Shown piece by piece: positions 1-8,275 of a stretch of DNA of 64,000 nucleotides. The notes beneath the pieces are model-generated. The model did no database searches, was not told where the DNA came from, and saw nothing but the letters and a program-made list of their open reading frames with translations. This DNA comes from Glycocaulis sp051859565 (lineage in GTDB: Bacteria > Pseudomonadota > Alphaproteobacteria > Caulobacterales > Maricaulaceae): positions 372,001 to 436,000 of the forward strand of contig NZ_JBHYFK010000002.1 in the NCBI RefSeq assembly GCF_051859565.1, read 5' to 3'. A program made the position numbers and the translations under genes. The first letter of the stretch is position 1; the number at the start of each line of letters is the position of its first letter.

Positions 1-288
1 ACGCATACACATATTCCAACGGCGGATCACCAGATCCTCGCGGGCGGAACGGCCTATCAGACCGATGCAGGCATGTGCGGCAGCTACGACTCTGTCATCG
101 GCATGGACAAGGAAGAGCCCATGCGCCGCTTCACGACCCATATGCGCTCCGGGCGCATGCAGGCGGCCAGCGGCCCGGCGACGGCCTGTGGTGTATTCGT
201 GGAAACCGATGACCGTACCGGGCTTGCGGTACGCGTGGAGCCTATCCGCTTTGGCGGCGTGCTGTCGGAAACCGTGCCGGTGGTTTGA
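1..288 (+). CDS. YmdB-family metallophosphoesterase, C-terminal part
   Basis: This is the last 95 codons of a gene cut by the window start; the open frame runs from base 1 to the TGA at 286-288. It begins with THTHIPTADHQIL, then GGTAYQTDAGMCGSYDSVIG, and ends with the TGLAVRVEPIRFGG tail. This order is typical of the TIGR00282/YmdB calcineurin-like phosphodiesterases, which hydrolyse 2',3'-cyclic nucleotides in the cytoplasm. The HTH pair at the start supplies metal ligands in this family; the earlier catalytic motifs lie outside the window. In alphaproteobacteria this gene is often near yebC and ruvCAB, which are also here but several kilobases downstream. Family call is firm; the exact substrate is not shown. 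Confidence 0.85.
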   Translation, partial: THTHIPTADHQILAGGTAYQTDAGMCGSYDSVIGMDKEEPMRRFTTHMRSGRMQAASGPATACGVFVETDDRTGLAVRVEPIRFGGVLSETVPVV

Positions 289-306
289 GTTTCATCGCGA
301 CACTTT

Positions 307-412
307 CCTCCCCCGTTTACGGGGGAGGTGTCAGCGAAGCTGACGGAGGGGGGAGCTTTCTTGCAATCCCTCCCTCGGCTCTTCGAGCCACTCCCCCCGT
401 AAACGGGGGGAG
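307..412. repeat. Dispersed palindromic repeat, copy 1
   Basis: This non-coding element sits between the YmdB-like gene and glmM. It starts with a perfect 10-bp stem hairpin at 307-328 (CCTCCCCCGT / ACGGGGGAGG). A second hairpin follows at 330-344 (GTCAGC GAA GCTGAC), then a purine-rich stretch, and it closes with another perfect hairpin at 391-412 (CTCCCCCCGT / ACGGGGGGAG). A second copy lies at 56486-56595 in the opposite orientation. The outer hairpin could also end transcription of the convergent flanking genes, but it has no T-run. Confidence 0.85.
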
Positions 413-475
413 AAAGCGGTTCTGCCCCGGATCGGCTTCGCCGCCCGGGGGTTCAGGCTGCGGCGCGCGGAAACC

Positions 476-1828
476 TCAAGCCCCCTTCGCGTTCTCCAGC
501 GCGCTGCAGATATCGCTGACGACCGCTTCGATCACCTTGCGCTCGCCTTCGGCCATGACGCGGATCAGCGGCTCGGTGCCCGATTTGCGCACCAGCAGAC
601 GGCCCTTGCCATTAAGGCGCGTCTCGCCTTCGTAGATCGCGTCCTTCACCCTCTCATTCTCCAGCGGCAGGGCCCCGTTGGTGTAGCGCACATTTTTCAG
701 GATTTGCGGCGCGGGCGTGAAGACCTTCAGGAGCTGGCTGGCGGGCTTGCCGGACTCGATGAGCAGGGAGAGCACCTGCAGCGCCGCGATCAGCCCGTCG
801 CCGGTCGTGGCAAAGTCGCTCAACACCACGTGGCCGGATTGCTCGCCGCCCAGATTGGCGCCGGAGGTCCGCATTGCCTCGACCACATAGCGATCACCGA
901 CTTGCGTGCGGTGCAGCTTGATCTTCTGCTTTTCGAGATACTGTTCCAGGCCCAGATTGGACATCTGGGTGGTCACGACCGTATCGCCAGCAAGCTTTCC
1001 GCTGGCCTTCCACGCGGTCGCCAGAAGGCCGATGATCTGGTCGCCGTCAACGAGCTTGCCCTTTTCGTCGCACAGCACGACGCGGTCGGCATCGCCGTCC
1101 AGGGCAATGCCCAGATCGGCGCGGTAGCGCTTCACGTTCTCGGCAAGATCCTGAGGCGCGGTGGCGCCGCAATCCTCGTTTATATTGAAGCCGTTGGGGT
1201 TGTTGTGCAGCGGGATCACGTCCGCGCCCAGCTCCCACAGTACTTTCGGCGCGACCTTGTAGGCCGCCCCATTGGCGCAATCGACCACGATACGAAGACC
1301 GGCAAGGCGCATGGAGCGCGGCAGGGTGGCCTTGGCGATTTCCATATAGCGCGCCTCGGCGTCATCAATGCGCTTGGCGCGGCCGATATGGCGCGGCGCG
1401 ACCAGATGGTCGGCCGTATCGGCATCCATGAGCGCCTCGATTTCCAGCTCGGCAGCATCGTCCAGCTTGTATCCGTCCGGGCCGAACAGCTTGATGCCGT
1501 TGTCTTCGTAGCGATTGTGCGAGGCGGTAATCATTACGCCCATGTCTGCGCGCAGCGAACGGGTCAGCATGGCGGTGGCGGGCGTGGGTACCGGGCCGAA
1601 CTGGTAGACATCCATACCGGCGGAGGTGAAGCCGGCGACCAGTGCGGACTCGATCATATAGCCTGACAGGCGCGTGTCCTTGCCGATCACGACCGTATGC
1701 CGGCGGCCATTCTCGCGCTTGAAATAATGCGCCGCTGCCATGCCAAGGCGAAGGGCCGTTTCGGCGGTCATCACCGACTGGTTGGTCGTGCCGCGAACGC
1801 CGTCTGTGCCAAAATACCGTTTGATCAT
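476..1828 (-). CDS. glmM: Phosphoglucosamine mutase GlmM
   Basis: GlmM converts glucosamine-6-phosphate to glucosamine-1-phosphate, the precursor step for UDP-GlcNAc and so for peptidoglycan and lipid A. The 450-aa protein has the usual length and all four family motifs: the phosphoserine loop GVMITASHN with the catalytic Ser at about residue 103, the Mg-binding loop DGDADR near 243, the sugar loop GGEQSGH, and the phosphate loop RKSGTEPLIRVM near the C terminus. It starts 6 bp after the stop of the aldolase gene, so it is probably the last gene of the glycan run reading from 8102 down. It converges on the partial phosphodiesterase gene, with a palindromic repeat between them. Confidence 0.97.
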   Translation of the reverse strand: MIKRYFGTDGVRGTTNQSVMTAETALRLGMAAAHYFKRENGRRHTVVIGKDTRLSGYMIESALVAGFTSAGMDVYQFGPVPTPATAMLTRSLRADMGVMITASHNRYEDNGIKLFGPDGYKLDDAAELEIEALMDADTADHLVAPRHIGRAKRIDDAEARYMEIAKATLPRSMRLAGLRIVVDCANGAAYKVAPKVLWELGADVIPLHNNPNGFNINEDCGATAPQDLAENVKRYRADLGIALDGDADRVVLCDEKGKLVDGDQIIGLLATAWKASGKLAGDTVVTTQMSNLGLEQYLEKQKIKLHRTQVGDRYVVEAMRTSGANLGGEQSGHVVLSDFATTGDGLIAALQVLSLLIESGKPASQLLKVFTPAPQILKNVRYTNGALPLENERVKDAIYEGETRLNGKGRLLVRKSGTEPLIRVMAEGERKVIEAVVSDICSALENAKGA

Positions 1829-1834
1829 GAAAGT

Positions 1835-2497
1835 TTACCCCTGGCTCAACCCGTTGCGCCCAGTCTTTTTCCAGTCCTCAAGAAATGCCTTCAGACCGCT
1901 ATCCGTCAGCGGATGGGTCACCAATGCGTCGAATATCCCCGGCGGCAGCGTGGCTGCATCGCAGCCAATCCGGGCTGCCATCTCCACATGTGTAACAGAG
2001 CGCAGGGAGGCTGCAAGAATTCCCGTTTCATATCCGTACTGGTCATAAACCTCGCGGATGGCTTCGAGCAGGCCGAGCCCGTCACCGCCCATATCGTCAA
2101 TCCTGCCGACGAAGGGCGACACGAATGTGGCCCCGGCCTTGGCCGCGAGCAGCGCCTGGTTCAGCGAGAAGCACAGTGTCACATTGGTGGGAATGCCTTC
2201 ATCGGCAAAGGTGCGGCAGGCCTTAAGCCCGTCGGTAGTCAACGGCAACTTGACCACGACATTGTCCGCGATGGTACGCAGGCGGCGTCCCTCTTCCAGC
2301 ATGCCCTCAAAACCCGTGGCGACGACTTCTGCCGAGACAGGCCCCGGCACCACCGCGCAGATCTCCGCGATGCGCTCGATAATGTCTGCGCCCGATTTTG
2401 CGATCAGGGACGGGTTGGTGGTAACGCCGTCCACCAGCCCGCCTTCCACGCGGGCGGTGATTTGCGAAATGTCTGCGGTGTCGAGGAAAAGCTGCAT
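1835..2497 (-). CDS. fsa: Fructose-6-phosphate aldolase / small transaldolase (TalC/Fsa family)
   Basis: This is a 220-aa class I aldolase of the short transaldolase group. It shows the N-terminal FLDTADISQI and VTTNPSLIAKSG motifs, the Schiff-base lysine in VVKLPLTTDG (about K83), and the TFVSPFVGRIDDMG segment. The length of about 215-220 aa separates it from the ~320-aa TalA/TalB type. Members act either on fructose-6-phosphate cleavage or as true transaldolases in the non-oxidative pentose phosphate pathway; sequence alone does not settle which. With pgi and tkt in the same window and no other transaldolase seen, a transaldolase role is a reasonable inference. It lies 17 bp after the upstream gene's stop and 6 bp before glmM. 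Confidence 0.9.
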   Translation of the reverse strand: MQLFLDTADISQITARVEGGLVDGVTTNPSLIAKSGADIIERIAEICAVVPGPVSAEVVATGFEGMLEEGRRLRTIADNVVVKLPLTTDGLKACRTFADEGIPTNVTLCFSLNQALLAAKAGATFVSPFVGRIDDMGGDGLGLLEAIREVYDQYGYETGILAASLRSVTHVEMAARIGCDAATLPPGIFDALVTHPLTDSGLKAFLEDWKKTGRNGLSQG

Positions 2498-2514
2498 GGT
2501 ATGGGTGCCGGAAT

Positions 2515-3126
2515 CTAGGAGTTGTCAGGAAGAATGAAGACGCGGATACGCCGGATCAGGATTTCCCGGTTTTCCCCTTGCGGGTCGGGCCAGATGCCAA
2601 TGGCTTCGTTGAACTCCTGACCCTCATAGACTGGCGCGTCCCACTCGAAGGAAATCGTGGCGTATCGCGGCGATACAGGCAGTTCGCGCCATCCGCTATC
2701 GCCATACCCGGTCGTGAAATACCCGATCCGCACCGTGTCCGGCCCGTTGGATCCAGCGGTACGCACCTCGAACTCCACCCTTATCCGGCGGCCCGAAATA
2801 CGCGTCTCGAACTCATCGGGAACGAAAGCGGCGACACCGGCTGACATGTTGCCGGCCATCTCGAAGCTTGCTGCCGAAGAGGCGCGCGCTACCGGGCCGT
2901 CGCTGTGACCGGGATCGAAACGGACATTCGTCCCTGGACCGTTCACAAGGTCAGCAAGCGCAGCGCCCTGAAACACCAGCTCGCGTTCGGTTACGACCGC
3001 GCTGGCATTGCGCGGCTGCATCATCAGGGCGATGGCAATCAGCAAGGCCGCCAGGGCGGCGGCTGACGGATAGAATACCGCGTCAGGAATATTGATCCGG
3101 CCAAGTGTGGCGAGCCTGGACATCAT
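2515..3126 (-). CDS. Membrane-anchored protein of unknown function
   Basis: I do not recognise this 203-aa protein. It has a short basic N terminus, one predicted membrane segment at about residues 22-37 (AALAALLIAIALMM), and a remainder rich in alternating hydrophobic and polar residues that suggests a beta-sandwich domain in the periplasm (RIRVEFEVRTAGSNG, DTVRIGYFTTGYGDSGW, EILIRRIRVFIL). Two ATG codons in a row (3126 and 3123) could start it. It lies between the sugar transferase (85 bp upstream) and the aldolase (17 bp downstream), all on one strand. A role linked to surface glycan is suggested by context only. Confidence 0.6.
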   Translation of the reverse strand: MMSRLATLGRINIPDAVFYPSAAALAALLIAIALMMQPRNASAVVTERELVFQGAALADLVNGPGTNVRFDPGHSDGPVARASSAASFEMAGNMSAGVAAFVPDEFETRISGRRIRVEFEVRTAGSNGPDTVRIGYFTTGYGDSGWRELPVSPRYATISFEWDAPVYEGQEFNEAIGIWPDPQGENREILIRRIRVFILPDNS

Positions 3127-3211
3127 GGTGCCGGAACTGCCTCCCGGGCAGGGCTTGGTTTCAGTGTTACGGGGTCGACAGGCGCCCTTTTGGCATGGCC
3201 GGTCCGCCTTG

Positions 3212-4648
3212 TCACCGCCCAGACGGGATCACGATTTCCCGCACTGTCCGCACCAGGATCACGGCGTCACGCCAGAGCGACCAGTTGCGCGCATACCAGT
3301 CATCCAGCCGGGCGCGCTCGGCAAAGCTCGTCGCATTGCGCCCATTGACCTGCCACAGGCCGGTAATGCCGGGGCGCATGCGCACGTAGGCGCTCAGGGA
3401 CAAGCCGTAATCGGCCTGCTGGTCCAGCGTCATGGGGCGCGGGCCGACAAGGCTCATATCGCCCCTGAACACGTTGATGAGCTGGGGCAGCTCATCAAGG
3501 CTGAACTTGCGCAGCCAGTGTCCGACGCCAGTGATACGCGGATCATTGTCCAGCTTCTTGAAGGTGTTCCACTGTGCGGCACGTTCAGGATCCTCAGCCA
3601 GTACGCTGGCGAGCTTCTCCTCCGCGTCCGCCCACATGGTCCGGAATTTCAGGCAGCCGAATGTCTGGCCATCCTTGCCAACGCGCGGCTGGACGAACAG
3701 GGCCGGTCCGCCATCACGCCGGATGGCCCAAGCGAAGGCGAGCATGGCGGGGGCGAGGAGGAGCAGTCCGAACGCGCTGGTTGCCAGATCGAAGGCGCGC
3801 TTGGCGCGCTGGGCCAGCGGGCGGTCCAGACTGTCACCGATACGGAAGACGAACCCGTCGGCAGGCGGGTAGTCGATGAGGTCGATATTCTGTGTCGGGA
3901 TGCGCCCGATCGAAGGCTGGTAGTAGAAGCATTCGCCGCGCGCGCTGAGCATGCTGGCGATGCGGTTTGCAACGCCTTGCGTGGCCTCGTCGGGCGCAAG
4001 GAAGGCCGGCATGTCGTCCAGCGCATCCAGCCAGCGTGCCAGTGCCGCATCATCCAGATGCTGCAGGCTTTCCAGCGGCACGGCGGTAGCGGCGTTCAGC
4101 CCGTGATCGGCATTGCGCTTGAGAATGCTGAGCTGTTCGGCGCGCTGGGCGGCGGCGGTCAGCAGGGTGACAGGCTGCGCCCATTCGCCTGAGGCTTCGA
4201 GCGCCGCACGCGTACCGAAGCGCAGAAGCATCATCATGGCGGGCAGCGCCCCCCAGAGTACGAGCGTGGCTATCCTCAGGCCCGGCTCGCCGGTCATCAT
4301 GTGGATGGTACCGGCTCCCAGAAGGGCGAGCAAAGATGCTGTCAGGACGGGGCGGATCTGGTTGGCGAGGCCCTGGCGGGCGCGGTAATGGCCGCGGGAA
4401 CGCAGCCAGAGCATGACCGCGCCGAAAAGGCCGAGGCTGGCTCCGGCATGGCGCAGCATCTGCAAATCATCGTGCTGGGGGGAGGCGAGCGGCATGGTGA
4501 TGCACAGACACAGCGTGAATGCCAGCAGGTCACTCAAGCCGAAGGCGCGCAGCACGTTCGTGCGCCGTAAGGCGGGACGCAGAAATCTGCCGGCCTTTGC
4601 CTCGCTGCCCGCATTCAGGGCGCTGTCTGATCCATATTGATACGCCAT
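3212..4648 (-). CDS. Exopolysaccharide/O-antigen undecaprenyl-phosphate sugar-1-phosphate transferase
   Basis: This polyprenol-phosphate sugar transferase would start a lipid-linked surface glycan by moving a sugar-1-phosphate onto undecaprenyl phosphate in the inner membrane. The 478-aa protein has four to five N-terminal membrane segments, a central cytoplasmic domain, then a C-terminal bacterial sugar transferase domain. That domain opens with KRAFDLATSAFGLLLLAP, has FGCLKFRTMW with the family Lys/Arg/Asp residues, the SLDELPQLINVFRGDMSLVG block with PRP, and the closing RPGITGLWQVNGRN. The start at 4648 is preferred over an upstream in-frame start at 4819 because it has a good GGGAGG ribosome site and does not overlap the ligase gene. 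The linked O-antigen ligase and KdsB-like genes support a glycan role. Confidence 0.92.
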   Translation of the reverse strand: MAYQYGSDSALNAGSEAKAGRFLRPALRRTNVLRAFGLSDLLAFTLCLCITMPLASPQHDDLQMLRHAGASLGLFGAVMLWLRSRGHYRARQGLANQIRPVLTASLLALLGAGTIHMMTGEPGLRIATLVLWGALPAMMMLLRFGTRAALEASGEWAQPVTLLTAAAQRAEQLSILKRNADHGLNAATAVPLESLQHLDDAALARWLDALDDMPAFLAPDEATQGVANRIASMLSARGECFYYQPSIGRIPTQNIDLIDYPPADGFVFRIGDSLDRPLAQRAKRAFDLATSAFGLLLLAPAMLAFAWAIRRDGGPALFVQPRVGKDGQTFGCLKFRTMWADAEEKLASVLAEDPERAAQWNTFKKLDNDPRITGVGHWLRKFSLDELPQLINVFRGDMSLVGPRPMTLDQQADYGLSLSAYVRMRPGITGLWQVNGRNATSFAERARLDDWYARNWSLWRDAVILVRTVREIVIPSGR

Positions 4649-4718
4649 CACGGCCTCCCGGGCGGTCCGGCGCGTTCTGCACCGGATCAGGCGGGGAGGG
4701 ACGCAAGAATCCTGCCGT

Positions 4719-5954
4719 TCAGGGGCTGGTGCGCGAGCGGGCGACGAAGGCTGCGGCAATGGCCAGGGCCAGTGCCCCGTGATGCCATTCCTGCCAGACC
4801 CCGTAGCTGAGGACGACATTCACGGCCCAGACGGTCACGGCGAACACGATCATCATGATAACCGGCCGGGTGAGCGTTTCAGCCGACGGCAGCGCGCGCG
4901 CAAGAGCCACCAGCGCGGCTGCGCACAGAATTGCGCCTGCCAGCCCGGTCTCCAGCCACAGGGTCAAAGAGGCATTGTGCGCGTGAAGGGGCAGCAGGTC
5001 GATTTCGTATCCGCGCAGCTCCATCGTGCCTTCCAGCACGCGCGCCGCGCCAATACCGTGCCCGGCAAGCGGTGCCTCGGCGATCTTTTCCAGTGCGAAC
5101 CGCCAGATTTCCAGCCGCCACTCCCACGACATGGGCATGGCCGCGCCTGTCTCCGGGCTGACCAGGGCGAGCAACACCAGAAACACGAGCGGACCAGCGA
5201 GGATCAAGGCAGCAAGGCCAATCAGAAGGAGCCGGAGGGTCACAGCAGGCCAGCGCCAGGCTATTGCCGTCGCCGCCACGGCTGCGACGAGGGCAACAAT
5301 GTTGGCCTGCACACCAAAATCCAGTGCGATGGCGATCGTGATCACACCGGCGGCGGCCGCCAATAGCCGCAAGGCACGGCTGCGCTGCGTCCACAGCAGC
5401 ATGATGGCTATGCCTGCAAACATGATGGCGGGCGTGGCACCCCGGCTGAGCACGGTGTTGACACGGATGTCGAGATCGGTGCGGCCATCGTCATAGCCTT
5501 CAACCGCCAGCTTGTAGCTTCGGGACATGTCGCCGCCGGTCAGTGCCTCTATCGCCATTACGCACAGGATGAAGCCAATCGCGGCAATGAATGCGGCGCG
5601 GGCCAGCTGTTGACGGGGCCCATTCAGGCGGGCCGCGGCGACCGGCACGATGATGAAGAGCGGCGTTAGCAGGGCCAGCTTCAGAACCTCTTCAGGGTTC
5701 CGGTTCGGAGACCAGCTATAGCTCAGCGTGGCCCAGCCAAGGGCGGCAGCTGCAAGGATCGTTGCCAGCCCCGGCTTGCGCAAATGCGTGGCGAGTGTGT
5801 GGGCGGGGACAGCAAACAGCGCAAACAGCCCCGCCGATGCCGCTAGCCCCAGCCCGCCTGCCGGAACAAACAGCGCTGTGAGGGCCATGGCGCCAAACCA
5901 CGCCCACAGGGCGCGGTTCTCCTCGCTCAGAATGGCGCTGATCGCCGGGCGCAT
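4719..5954 (-). CDS. O-antigen ligase / Wzy-type polymerase family membrane protein
   Basis: A 411-aa polytopic membrane protein with about ten to twelve hydrophobic segments. It carries the Wzy_C/WaaL hallmark loop with HAHNASLTLWLETGLAG, preceded by GHGIGAARVLEG. Proteins of this type join or polymerise undecaprenyl-linked glycans on the periplasmic side of the inner membrane. The start at 5954 gives a TGATG overlap with the upstream phosphatase-like gene, which argues for coupling; an in-frame start at 5999 would overlap that gene by 46 bases. Ligase (onto lipid A core) and polymerase cannot be told apart from sequence. It is followed by the sugar transferase after 70 bp. Confidence 0.85.
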   Translation of the reverse strand: MRPAISAILSEENRALWAWFGAMALTALFVPAGGLGLAASAGLFALFAVPAHTLATHLRKPGLATILAAAALGWATLSYSWSPNRNPEEVLKLALLTPLFIIVPVAAARLNGPRQQLARAAFIAAIGFILCVMAIEALTGGDMSRSYKLAVEGYDDGRTDLDIRVNTVLSRGATPAIMFAGIAIMLLWTQRSRALRLLAAAAGVITIAIALDFGVQANIVALVAAVAATAIAWRWPAVTLRLLLIGLAALILAGPLVFLVLLALVSPETGAAMPMSWEWRLEIWRFALEKIAEAPLAGHGIGAARVLEGTMELRGYEIDLLPLHAHNASLTLWLETGLAGAILCAAALVALARALPSAETLTRPVIMMIVFAVTVWAVNVVLSYGVWQEWHHGALALAIAAAFVARSRTSP

Positions 5955-6598
5955 CAGCTCACCCCTGACAGCGCGGCCGGTTGGGGTGGCACGTTCCAAG
6001 CGTGAAGCTGCCAGCCGGACTCAGTGTGAGCGCCAATGCTCCAGTGCCCGGTGCGCATCTTGGACTCCTCAGGGCGCCGCGGATCACCGCCCAGCAGCGC
6101 GTGAAAATAACGCAGAATGCCATTCGACGAGATCAGCAGAACCGTGTCTGCGGATTTTGCGGCGGTGTTGATGTCCTGAAGGATCGCCGAGGCATTGGCT
6201 GCGATCGTCTCCGGCGAGGGCGACCAACCTGCTCCTGCGGGCACTATGGAGCGCTCGCGCCAGTCATGGATGGCCGCTTCACCCCACTGGGCGGCGATCT
6301 CGGCATCGCTGCGCCCGCCCCAGCTGCCATAATCGATCTCGCGCAGGCGGGTGTCGATTTCGATTTCGCCCTCAAAGCCGCATTCGGCGGCGGCAAGCTG
6401 TGCGCCATTGGCTGTGCGTTGCAACGGTCCTGCGATTATCCGCGCCGGCACGATGCCGGCCTCTTTGAGCGCCAGACCTAACTGCACCGACTGCACCCGG
6501 CCGGTGTCGGTGAGTGGCAGGTCCTCGCGCGCGCCGACCCAGACCGGAGTCTCACCGGGGCCGAATGTATTGCCGTGGCGTGCAAGGATCAGGCGCAT
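5954..6598 (-). CDS. Histidine phosphatase superfamily protein lacking the second catalytic His
   Basis: This 214-aa protein has the branch-1 histidine phosphatase start, LILARHGNT, giving the phospho-accepting His at residue 8. It also has the LQRTA arginine motif and the REIDYGSWGGRSD acid segment. The late motif that normally reads VSHGG..R is here ISSNGILRY, so the second conserved His is Ser. That His helps bind and transfer the phosphoryl group, so activity may be lost or changed. The gene overlaps kdsB-like upstream and the ligase gene downstream by one base each (TGATG), implying strong coupling. A role in dephosphorylating a sugar phosphate for glycan synthesis would fit the context but is unproven. 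Confidence 0.8.
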   Translation of the reverse strand: MRLILARHGNTFGPGETPVWVGAREDLPLTDTGRVQSVQLGLALKEAGIVPARIIAGPLQRTANGAQLAAAECGFEGEIEIDTRLREIDYGSWGGRSDAEIAAQWGEAAIHDWRERSIVPAGAGWSPSPETIAANASAILQDINTAAKSADTVLLISSNGILRYFHALLGGDPRRPEESKMRTGHWSIGAHTESGWQLHAWNVPPQPAALSGVS

Positions 6599-7377
6599 CA
6601 GACAATCTCGCCTTCTGCAGCGATAATGCTGGCGGCAATTTCAGCGTCGCGCGGGCTATCGACAGACCAGGGTGTACGGCCGCGATAATCGGTCAGCACA
6701 ATGCGGATCGGGATACCGTTTTCCAGAGCGCGCAATTGCTCCAGGCTTTCGGCCTTTTCCAGCGGCGTCGGCTCCATCGCCACCAGCCGCTCCAGCGTGT
6801 CGAAGCGATAGGCATAAAGGCCGATATGCTTGTAGACGGGGGTACCGGCGCTCTTTTCGCGCTGGAAGGGGATAACCGCCTTGGAGAAGTAGAGCGCGTT
6901 CATCTGCCGGTCGAAGACGACCGTTGTGCCGCCGACCTCCCCCTTCGCCTTGGCCTCGGCCATTTTCGCGTACGCATCCTCTGACAGCGCCACGGCCGGG
7001 GTTGCCATGGCAAGGTCCGGATTTGCCGCCATTTCAGCCGCAACCGCCTCGATCACCCAGGGCGGGGTCAGCGGCGCATCGCCCTGCAGATTGATGATGA
7101 CATCGCCGGGCGCGGCAAAGGCCTTTACCGCTTCATAGGCGCGCTCGGTGCCGTTGCGGCAGCTTTCCGGTGTCATCACCGCCTCGCCGCCCGCCGCCGT
7201 GACGGCGTCCATAATGCGAGTGTCGTCGGTGGCGACGATGACGCGGTCAACACTGCCGGCGGCCAGCGCCAGCCGGCGCACCCGTTCCACCATTGGCACG
7301 CCTGCAATTGCGTGCAGGGGTTTGCCGGGAAAGCGCGTCGAGCCATAACGCGCCGGTATGACGGCGATCACGCTCAT
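6598..7377 (-). CDS. kdsB: 3-deoxy-manno-octulosonate cytidylyltransferase family protein (KdsB-like)
   Basis: KdsB activates Kdo with CTP to CMP-Kdo in the cytoplasm for lipopolysaccharide core or capsule. The 259-aa protein opens with the nucleotide loop VIPARYGSTRFPGKPL, has VATDD and the central LQGDAPLTPPW motif, and ends with the product-binding SVDSPRD.E segment. Two positions differ from common KdsB: the usual QGDEP reads QGDAP and the region before it reads ESCRNGTERAYEAV. It may therefore belong to a capsule-type or another ulosonate cytidylyltransferase subgroup. It shares an ATGA overlap with the upstream methyltransferase and TGATG with the downstream phosphatase-like gene. Confidence 0.85.
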   Translation of the reverse strand: MSVIAVIPARYGSTRFPGKPLHAIAGVPMVERVRRLALAAGSVDRVIVATDDTRIMDAVTAAGGEAVMTPESCRNGTERAYEAVKAFAAPGDVIINLQGDAPLTPPWVIEAVAAEMAANPDLAMATPAVALSEDAYAKMAEAKAKGEVGGTTVVFDRQMNALYFSKAVIPFQREKSAGTPVYKHIGLYAYRFDTLERLVAMEPTPLEKAESLEQLRALENGIPIRIVLTDYRGRTPWSVDSPRDAEIAASIIAAEGEIV

Positions 7378-8102
7378 GCGGCTGCGGCCGCCTGCGGCTT
7401 ACGGCCAATATAGAGAACATCGCCGCGGAACAGCCCCCAGCGCGGCTCCTCCTCCGGCGGCAGGCGCCAGACCTCGACATCCAGCCCGCTGGCATCGGCA
7501 AAGCGCTGCGCGAAATCGCGTCCGTAATAGCGCACATGGCCGGTATCGTCGTAATGGGCGAAGCGTTCGGCTTCGCTGATATCGGGGGCGGCCTCGAAGG
7601 TTTCCTCGCGCGCCCAGTTCTGCGGCACGGTGATGATCGCCATGCCGCCGGGGGCCAGGCAGCGGCCAATGCCCGCCATCGCCTTGCGGTCATCGGGGAC
7701 ATGCTCGAGCACGTGATTGGCCACCACCATGTCGACCGAGCCTTCCGGCAGGGTGATGTCGGCAATGTCCATGGTCAGGTCGGCCTTGCCGGGCACGATG
7801 TCGGCGGCCTTGTATCCGGGGTGGGCGGACAGCATGCGCTTGACGTGTTTTTCCGGCGCGAAATGCAGGATGGTGCCCAGCCGGGTCAGGTCGATCTGCT
7901 CGCGCTCAAGAAACAGATGGATGAGCCGGTGGCGCTCACGCGAAGAGCAGTTCGGGCAGCGCCCGTCCCAGCGCGGCGGTGTCCCCAGCGCCAGAAACAC
8001 GCCTTCATATCCGCAGATCGGGCATTCGCGCTTCATCTTCGGTACGGAGAACTGGCGGGGGTCCTGCAATCGCGATTGCAGCCGCTTCAACCAGATGCGC
8101 AT
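7374..8102 (-). CDS. Class I SAM-dependent methyltransferase with N-terminal zinc-finger-like motif
   Basis: A 242-aa protein. The N terminus carries a four-cysteine knuckle, CPICG and CPNCSSRERHR at about residues 26-56, which should bind zinc. A methyltransferase fold follows: ILHFAPEKHVKR, LTMDIADITLPEGSVDMVV, then the HVLEHVPDD motif and IITVPQNW. This type is common in bacterial polysaccharide clusters, where the target is often a sugar or a lipid-linked glycan; the substrate is not known here. It is the first gene of the minus-strand glycan run and overlaps the KdsB-like gene by ATGA. A divergent promoter region of 173 bp separates it from yebC. Confidence 0.8.
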   Translation of the reverse strand: MRIWLKRLQSRLQDPRQFSVPKMKRECPICGYEGVFLALGTPPRWDGRCPNCSSRERHRLIHLFLEREQIDLTRLGTILHFAPEKHVKRMLSAHPGYKAADIVPGKADLTMDIADITLPEGSVDMVVANHVLEHVPDDRKAMAGIGRCLAPGGMAIITVPQNWAREETFEAAPDISEAERFAHYDDTGHVRYYGRDFAQRFADASGLDVEVWRLPPEEEPRWGLFRGDVLYIGRKPQAAAAA

Positions 8103-8275
8103 GAGCCAAGCCTTTCAAGAGCCTGCTCAACGCATAGCCGGGAAAAGCGGCGTCCGGCAAGCCAGACGGCACTTTTTCACAACGCTGCCAGCAGCGGGTT
8201 TGCCCAAGTCCGGCCTATGCGATAGAAGGCGCGCTCCCCGCTCTGGCGGGCAGACATGTTTGCAGGAGGTTCCCC

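Noticed and set aside
704..1666. Long plus-strand open frame (320 codons) over glmM
   Set aside because: It is the antisense shadow of a complete, conserved glmM; its protein has no domain pattern and arises from GC-rich codon bias.
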